A stretch of DNA of 64,000 bases. Source: Methanobacteriaceae archaeon (lineage in GTDB: Archaea > Methanobacteriota > Methanobacteria > Methanobacteriales > Methanobacteriaceae). A program made the translations under genes and the position numbers. Every line of letters begins with the position of its first letter. Position 1 is the first letter of the stretch. The notes under the pieces are model-generated. The model was given only the letters and a program-made list of their open reading frames with translations, ran no database searches and had not been told where the DNA came from. This document shows positions 57,858 through 64,000 of the stretch, piece after piece. The stretch covers positions 1-64,000 of the forward strand of contig JAUSNX010000004.1 of assembly GCA_030656015.1 (NCBI GenBank), in the 5' to 3' direction.

Positions 57858-58302
57858 ATGTATGAAAAAATATTATTACCCATTGAAAACTCAGAACAGT
57901 CCCAAAAAGCTGGAAAATATGCTATTTCTACTGCAAACATAGTGGGGGCTGAAATTATTGTTTTAATGTGATTGACACCATTATTTGAGTTCCCTACCAC
58001 AACCAGATTTAAGGGAATCATTAGATAAACAGCTTAGAGCAGAAGGAACAGAAGCAGTCAAAAAATTTAAAAAGAAAATAGAAGATGCTAAGTGCAATGG
58101 TAAATGTAAAAACGTTAAATTGATAACCTTAATAAAATAAGGTCAACCAGATGATGTTATACTAAAAACAGCGGACGAATTAGAAATTGATCAAATAATA
58201 ATGGGAAAATCTGGAAAGCCTGGCCTGGAAAAGTTTTTATTAGGAAGTACTACAGAAAGAGTAGTACGTGGAGTAAAAGTTCCCATTAATATCATATCTT
58301 AA
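57858..58302 (+). pseudogene. Broken universal stress protein (UspA family)
   Basis: The start MYEKILLPIENSEQSQKAGK is normal, but one A is missing after GTTTTA (near 57966) and one T near 57980, and a GAA-to-TAA type stop lies at 58138-58140. The C-terminal motif IDQIIMGKSGKPGLEKFLLG with STTERVVRG then reads to the stop at 58302, keeping the G-x2-G-x9-G(S/T) nucleotide-binding pattern. Three lesions make it inactive. It follows the SLC13 gene, which itself has a damaged start. Confidence 0.88.
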
Positions 58303-58332
58303 ATTAGATTAATTCATTACATGTTTAACTAT

Positions 58333-58424
58333 ACTAAAATGTTTAGATAAATTTTAGATTTAATATAACAATGATTTTAACTATAATACTAAAATGTTTA
58401 GATAAATTTTAAATCCATATAACA
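58333..58424. repeat. Tandem duplication, 55-bp spacing
   Basis: ACTAAAATGTTTAGATAAAT followed by TTTA and a TATAACAA-type end occurs at 58333 and 58388. The second copy ends in AAGGAG, the trkA ribosome binding site. Confidence 0.85.
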
Positions 58425-58434
58425 AGGAGTTCTC

Positions 58435-59085
58435 ATGCATGTCGTGATAATGGGTGCAGGAAGAGTAGGTTTGAGTCTTGCTTCATTTTTAATTAATGAT
58501 GATCAGGATGTAACTATTATTGAAAAAGATGAAAACTTATCCCATAGTGTAGTGAATAAATTAGATGCACTGGTTATTTGTGGAAATGGGACCGAAACTA
58601 AAATTCTTGAAGAAGTAAATATAAAAAATGCTGATGTTTTTGTTGCTGCTACCGGGAACGATGAAGCCAACCTCCTGGCATGTATACTGGTTAAGAATTA
58701 TGATGTTCCCAAGGTTATTGCTCGAGTAAGTGAACCAAGTCACAAAGAAGCTTTCAAAAAGGTAGGTATTGACTTTGTAGTTAATCCAGAACTTACTGCA
58801 GCAAGTTATCTCGAAAGACTTATAATTAGGCCTAAAATAGCAGACTTAGTGATTATAGGTAAGGGAAACGCTGAATTATTAGATATTACGGTAACCAATA
58901 AAAAAATGTTTAATAAAAAAGTCAGCGATGTAAGTCCTACAAAAAATTTTATTATAAGTGCCTTGCATGAAAAGGACGACATCATAATTCCTGATAAAAA
59001 GACCACTTTAAAAGAAGGTTGTAAAATATCGATTCTGGTAAAAACAAAGGCCATAAAAAAAGTTGAAGAAATGTTCACTTCCTAA
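58435..59085 (+). CDS. trkA: TrkA-type K+ channel/transport regulatory subunit
   Basis: The protein has 216 residues. RCK-N domain: [17 protein letters not shown] (GxGxxG) and IIEKDE acidic NAD ligand, then [10 protein letters not shown] and [19 protein letters not shown] domain from about 140 ([19 protein letters not shown]). It binds NAD(H) or ATP and gates a membrane TrkH/Ktr partner, which is not in the window. AAGGAG precedes ATG 58435. Confidence 0.9.
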   Translation: MHVVIMGAGRVGLSLASFLINDDQDVTIIEKDENLSHSVVNKLDALVICGNGTETKILEEVNIKNADVFVAATGNDEANLLACILVKNYDVPKVIARVSEPSHKEAFKKVGIDFVVNPELTAASYLERLIIRPKIADLVIIGKGNAELLDITVTNKKMFNKKVSDVSPTKNFIISALHEKDDIIIPDKKTTLKEGCKISILVKTKAIKKVEEMFTS

Positions 59086-59384
59086 ATAAATATTATCCTA
59101 ACTAAATATTCTAATAAATATTACTATAAATCTCCTAAATACCCAGAAGACAAATCTCAATACACCTACGATTTATTGAATACTTAAAATCCTAAAACTG
59201 CATAAACCCATTTTTATATACATAATTAATGTTATTAATTAAATTTAAATAAAATGATTTTATTTAAATATGGTTTATTAAATGCTTTATTCTAGAATTA
59301 TTATATAATTTTTTTTACTAATCTTTCCACCACTTAAGAATACATAATCTGTTATAAATAATTCAATAAGCCATAACTCTTATT
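59086..59384. other. Convergent AT-rich spacer
   Basis: About 300 bp between trkA and the PAS protein gene. No gene or strong hairpin seen. Confidence 0.4.
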
Positions 59385-60863
<1,479 letters not shown>

Positions 60864-61250
60864 TTATAGATATGGTGAATATAATTAGCTTAATTCAGTC
60901 ATAGCATTAAATATAGTTATATTTTTTGACAATCCAATTATAATTAATACATTAATTCACTTAATTGTATTAAATAAATTATAGTCTTTCAGACATAAAG
61001 TTATCTCCATAAATCATAGATCTAATAAAAAAAATAAGGTAATTTAATAAAATTGATTTCATCCAAATTCCCCCTAATATTTTGAATTTTAACCTTGCAA
61101 AATCTAATTATATTTTAAGAAATGATTAATAAACAAGAAAAAACAAAATAATATATAATTTTAGAGTTTTAAACAAATTATAAGTAAAATGAACAAAATC
61201 AGTTCATAGTAATCCATTGAAATTTAAATATATTATATCAGGTGTTTTAA
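60864..61250. other. Divergent AT-rich region
   Basis: About 390 bp between the PAS gene and the PUA gene. It holds their promoters; nothing else recognised. Confidence 0.4.
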
Positions 61251-61727
61251 TTGAAGATTAGAAAAAGATACCATCTTCAGAAAAAGAAATTGAAAAAGAT
61301 AACCGAAGAATTAGGAGATTACTCATTCCTTATCCCTTCAAAAGCTAAAATAGAAATGTTGGAAGCGGAACCATATCCTATTGTTTTGGTTGATGGTCAG
61401 CCACAAGTTATGTTAGTGGATAATAAGCCATTCCCCACATTAAAGGCCGCACTTACCATGGACCTGAAATCAAAATACGTCGTGGTAGATATGGGGGCCG
61501 TAAGGTTCATGGCCAATGGCGCGGATGTAATGAGTCCCGGTATAGTTGATGCAGATCCCGACCTGGTAGAAGGCGATGTGGTAGTAGTTATTGATGAAAC
61601 TCATCGAAAACCACTGGCAGTGGGCATATCATTAATAAGTGGTTCCGAAATGGTGGAAAATAATAAAGGAAAGGCTGTAACAACCATTCATTTTATTGGA
61701 GATCCTATCTGGGATTTAGAAATTTAA
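61251..61727 (+). CDS. PUA-domain RNA-binding protein
   Basis: The protein has 158 residues from TTG 61251, with GGTG at 61241-61244. A basic N-terminal domain (1-70) is followed by a PUA domain (about 76-150): [28 protein letters not shown] and [23 protein letters not shown]. Resembles the archaeal MCT-1/Tma20-like proteins that bind the ribosome or tRNA. Followed 81 nt later by arfB. Confidence 0.85.
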   Translation: MKIRKRYHLQKKKLKKITEELGDYSFLIPSKAKIEMLEAEPYPIVLVDGQPQVMLVDNKPFPTLKAALTMDLKSKYVVVDMGAVRFMANGADVMSPGIVDADPDLVEGDVVVVIDETHRKPLAVGISLISGSEMVENNKGKAVTTIHFIGDPIWDLEI

Positions 61728-61808
61728 TATATGATATAAATGAATATGGGATATAACTTGTATTTAAACCATATAAATTTAAAATAAACATATTTTAATG
61801 GTGTTTTA

Positions 61809-62522
61809 ATGGTACAACTTCGTTATGAATCTGGAAATGTAATTTCACCAGAAGTGCATCAAATTGGGATATTGGCCCTTGGTTCACATCTGGAAAATCA
61901 TGGGGCCGCCCTACCTATTGATACTGATGCTAAAATTGCATCATATATGGCACTAGAGGCCTCATTTCAAACAGGTGCCAAGTTTTTAGGTGTTTTATAT
62001 GCGGCCACTGAATTTCCATATATAAAACACGGCATACACATTTCAGTAGAGGAATTGGTAGAACAACGATTAAAACCTACCCTTAAATCTGCTAAAAAAT
62101 GCTTACAACTAGAAAAAATAGTTATTGTGAATGGACACGGCGGAAATGTTCCAGTTAAAGATTATTTAAAAGATTTAGAAGAAGAACTGGATCTTAAAAT
62201 AGTTTTTAATAATAAAATCGTGGAAATTGAAGGGCCTCATGCCGGTTCAGGTGAACTTTCCATGGGAATGATTTTAGGTCTGGTTGATGAGAGAAAACTA
62301 AAAGAGCATTGCAATATTAATGAATACGGTGAAGTGGGTATGGTAGGATTTACTGAGGCCCGAGCCAAAGATAAAGGCATTGAAAAAGGTGCTCAGCTAT
62401 TAGAAAAAGAGGGAATATGTTTAGATCCAGTTTTAGGCCAGAGCTTAATTGATAAGGCCCTGACCAGCATTGAAAAAGATGTTAGGAAATTAATAGAGTC
62501 TGATGAAGAAGATTATTATTAA
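61809..62522 (+). CDS. arfB: FAPy deformylase, creatininase family
   Basis: The protein has 237 residues. Metal ligands of the creatininase fold appear in [22 protein letters not shown] (Glu, His, Asp) and VNGHGGN, and a third set in [14 protein letters not shown]. The family includes ArfB, which removes formate from the open-ring pyrimidine made by ArfA in archaeal riboflavin and F420 synthesis. Size and the [13 protein letters not shown] motif favour ArfB over creatininase. Confidence 0.85.
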   Translation: MVQLRYESGNVISPEVHQIGILALGSHLENHGAALPIDTDAKIASYMALEASFQTGAKFLGVLYAATEFPYIKHGIHISVEELVEQRLKPTLKSAKKCLQLEKIVIVNGHGGNVPVKDYLKDLEEELDLKIVFNNKIVEIEGPHAGSGELSMGMILGLVDERKLKEHCNINEYGEVGMVGFTEARAKDKGIEKGAQLLEKEGICLDPVLGQSLIDKALTSIEKDVRKLIESDEEDYY

Positions 62523-62742
62523 TTTAAAGACTAATATTCCATTTAGTTATTTTTTTTAAATTATATAGAATTTTAATTAATATATTATTTTAAATAAAAC
62601 CAGCATTACTTTAAATGTTTACTAAATTTAATAGCATATTTATTTGTTTTGAAAATCTTCTTGAGCATAACTAGGAACCTTTTTTAAAAAATTATCAGGA
62701 ATTATATAATATCTACTAAAAAAAATAAGTCTTAAATATTTA

Positions 62743-63354
62743 CTAGCTTCCTTTCCATCCCAGGGTTTTCATAAGTTGATCTCCTAGGAGCACTTTCAAA
62801 GAATTCAGTTTGTCCTGGTTCTCAGCATTGAGGAGAGGTTTGCACTGATCTAAGGTGCTGTCTCCAGAGAGTAGCTTCATTGAAAATGCCATACAGGTAG
62901 CGGTTCCACATTCTTCGCAGTTGGTCTGAGGTAGGCAGTTATAAAGGTTTAATGGTCCTATTTTTGATAATTTTCCCGATAGATCTTCACCAGCATCTCC
63001 GTTCTCACTTTCCAGGTAACATTGATTTATTTTTTCCATAAACTCCGTAATTATTTCAATTCCTTCTTCAGGGTCTACGGTGTTCATCATCATGATCTTT
63101 CCTGAGGGAAAAAATGTTATCACCCGTTTATGTGTATTTAGTGTTAGGATTTTTTTATTTTTAATGTAATTTACATTTCCTGGGGGGAATTTAGCCATAA
63201 GTAGGGGCATTACAGTACCTAATGTTGAATCAAGTTGCATTGCCAGCTTAACCCTACCTTCTTCTGCCATGCAAGGCATTATCTTAGTGATAGAAACACT
63301 TTTTACTAGTGCACCATCTTCGAAAATATCATATTTTAACTCTTTCATTTCCAT
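62743..63354 (-). CDS. 4Fe-4S protein with CdhE/PF04060-type cluster motif
   Basis: The protein has 203 residues. The N-terminal domain (1-125) is not recognised. The C-terminal region has Cys146-x2-Cys149-x4-Cys154-x16-Cys171 (NCEECGTATCMAFS...CKP), the 4Fe-4S motif known from the corrinoid protein gamma subunit and RnfB. It may carry electrons. It lies 12 nt after the DsrF-like gene on the same strand, so it is likely part of that sulfur-handling unit. Confidence 0.8.
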   Translation of the reverse strand: MEMKELKYDIFEDGALVKSVSITKIMPCMAEEGRVKLAMQLDSTLGTVMPLLMAKFPPGNVNYIKNKKILTLNTHKRVITFFPSGKIMMMNTVDPEEGIEIITEFMEKINQCYLESENGDAGEDLSGKLSKIGPLNLYNCLPQTNCEECGTATCMAFSMKLLSGDSTLDQCKPLLNAENQDKLNSLKVLLGDQLMKTLGWKGS

Positions 63355-63366
63355 TTTAACTGCCTC

Positions 63367-63720
63367 TTAAATTTTTATTATATGTTTTTTTGATTTTGAA
63401 AGTTCGTAAAGAGTTTTACCATCAATGAGTTCAGCAATTTCTACCAAATCATCATATACCATTCCTGTTTGAATTAAAGAGTCTAAATGAACAAATAAAG
63501 TTCCATTAGGGAACATGGAATATATTAATTCACTTACGGATGGATAACCAATTGTTTGTTTTGAGAATTGGTTTTTTTGGGCGGCGTAAACACCATCACC
63601 CATTAAAAGAACATCTGAATCAATTCCTTTATCTAAACTTGCTATTGCAATATAAATTCCGCTTAAAGCATTTTCATGGCCATAAGGGGCTTTATCTATA
63701 ATAACTAATGAAGAGGTCAT
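63367..63720 (-). CDS. DsrE/F-like (TusC-type) protein
   Basis: The protein has 117 residues of the DsrE-like fold: SLVIIDKAPYGHENALSGIYIAIASL and SDVLLMGDGVYAA, ending HIIKI. No cysteine is present, as in TusC/DsrF, so it would be a structural partner rather than the sulfur carrier. The stop of the upstream DsrE-like gene is one base before its start. Confidence 0.8.
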   Translation of the reverse strand: MTSSLVIIDKAPYGHENALSGIYIAIASLDKGIDSDVLLMGDGVYAAQKNQFSKQTIGYPSVSELIYSMFPNGTLFVHLDSLIQTGMVYDDLVEIAELIDGKTLYELSKSKKHIIKI

Positions 63721-63721
63721 G

Positions 63722-64000
63722 TTAACTGCCCAACATTACAACTTTACTATTTTCATCCATCCATTCTGCAAGATCATATACGCTTGTTATTTCAACCCCG
63801 TCTAAATAATGTGATTTGTCCAGGTATCCTCTTGCATCCGCACATCTTATACAAGCTTTAATTTCACAACCATTTTCTATTAATTCTTCAAAATTCTGGG
63901 AAATATTTGGAAGGACACGAGGGTTCTGATCTTTTCGGAATATGTGTACACCATCCATGTATAAGAATATTTTAACTCCATATCCTAAGCCTAGAGCCGT
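63722..64000 (-). CDS. DsrE-like (TusD-type) protein, N terminus outside window
   Basis: The frame is open through the window end, reading TALGLGYGVKIFLYMDGV... The apparent start at 63958 is internal. The visible 92 residues have the DsrE pattern LGYGVKIFLYMDGVHIF and cysteines in CEIKACIRCADARG, which match the sulfur-binding site of TusD/DsrE. Likely a sulfur carrier subunit paired with the next gene. Confidence 0.8.
   Translation of the reverse strand, partial: TALGLGYGVKIFLYMDGVHIFRKDQNPRVLPNISQNFEELIENGCEIKACIRCADARGYLDKSHYLDGVEITSVYDLAEWMDENSKVVMLGS

Overview
The window looks like chromosome of a mesophilic hydrogenotrophic methanogen of the order Methanobacteriales, most likely Methanobacterium. 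Support comes from very large DUF11/beta-helix adhesin-like surface proteins, the F430-pathway reductase cfbC, the F420/riboflavin deformylase arfB, archaeal Hjc, an Lsm - L37e - Toprim - purF block that matches the order recalled for Methanothermobacter, AT-rich DNA, TATA-type promoters, and GGTGA/AGGAGGTG ribosome binding sites. The species cannot be read from the sequence alone.

Layout. 1-3.4 kb: 5' end of a giant surface adhesin (minus strand), whose promoter carries two CRP-like palindromes around its TATA box. 3.9-8.3 kb: an HprK-like kinase, an ABC exporter and an NTP_transf_5 nucleotidyltransferase, interrupted by a convergent lipoprotein; this resembles the tailoring/export half of a lasso-peptide-type locus without a visible precursor or cyclase. 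8.3-19.4 kb: a surface-glycan locus (broken galU, nucleotidyltransferase-cupin fusion, two GT2 enzymes, B12 radical SAM enzyme, pyruvyltransferase-like protein, GT4, large membrane protein, flippase). 19.6-27.9 kb: a degraded GDP-mannose dehydratase copy, a second adhesin flanked by two MITE-like inverted-repeat elements, hjc, a degenerate ATPase with a DUF457 membrane protein, and the intact dehydratase. 28-36 kb: small unknown proteins, a response regulator-PAS protein, a tocopherol-cyclase-like protein, an MgtE-type transporter, a coiled-coil protein behind a duplicated leader, and a stress cluster (25-residue membrane peptide, LEA-like/Hsp20 fusion, PRC barrel). 36.5-45 kb: bacterial-type LonA, an ArsR regulator, galE, a TPR-CPBP protease and an envelope operon ending in intact galU. 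45-56 kb: housekeeping genes, including tRNA-Leu(GAG), cfbC, MarR-MFS, U32 peptidase, purF, a Toprim protein, L37e and Lsm. 56-64 kb: an SLC13 transporter with a damaged start codon, a broken universal stress protein, TrkA, a PAS-only sensor, a PUA protein, arfB and a DsrE/DsrF/Fe-S sulfur-handling cluster running off the end.

Two themes cross the window. First, gene erosion: galU copy 1, the dehydratase copy, uspA and a small unnamed gene are broken, often by single-base losses in A/T runs, and two other genes have doubtful start codons. Second, imperfect tandem duplications of about 37-55 bp recur in intergenic DNA; one has duplicated a ribosome binding site and start codon, creating an 11-codon leader ORF. 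GalU, GalE, the two nucleotide-sugar enzymes and the glycan operon together would supply and assemble cell-surface sugars for an envelope also decorated with adhesins.
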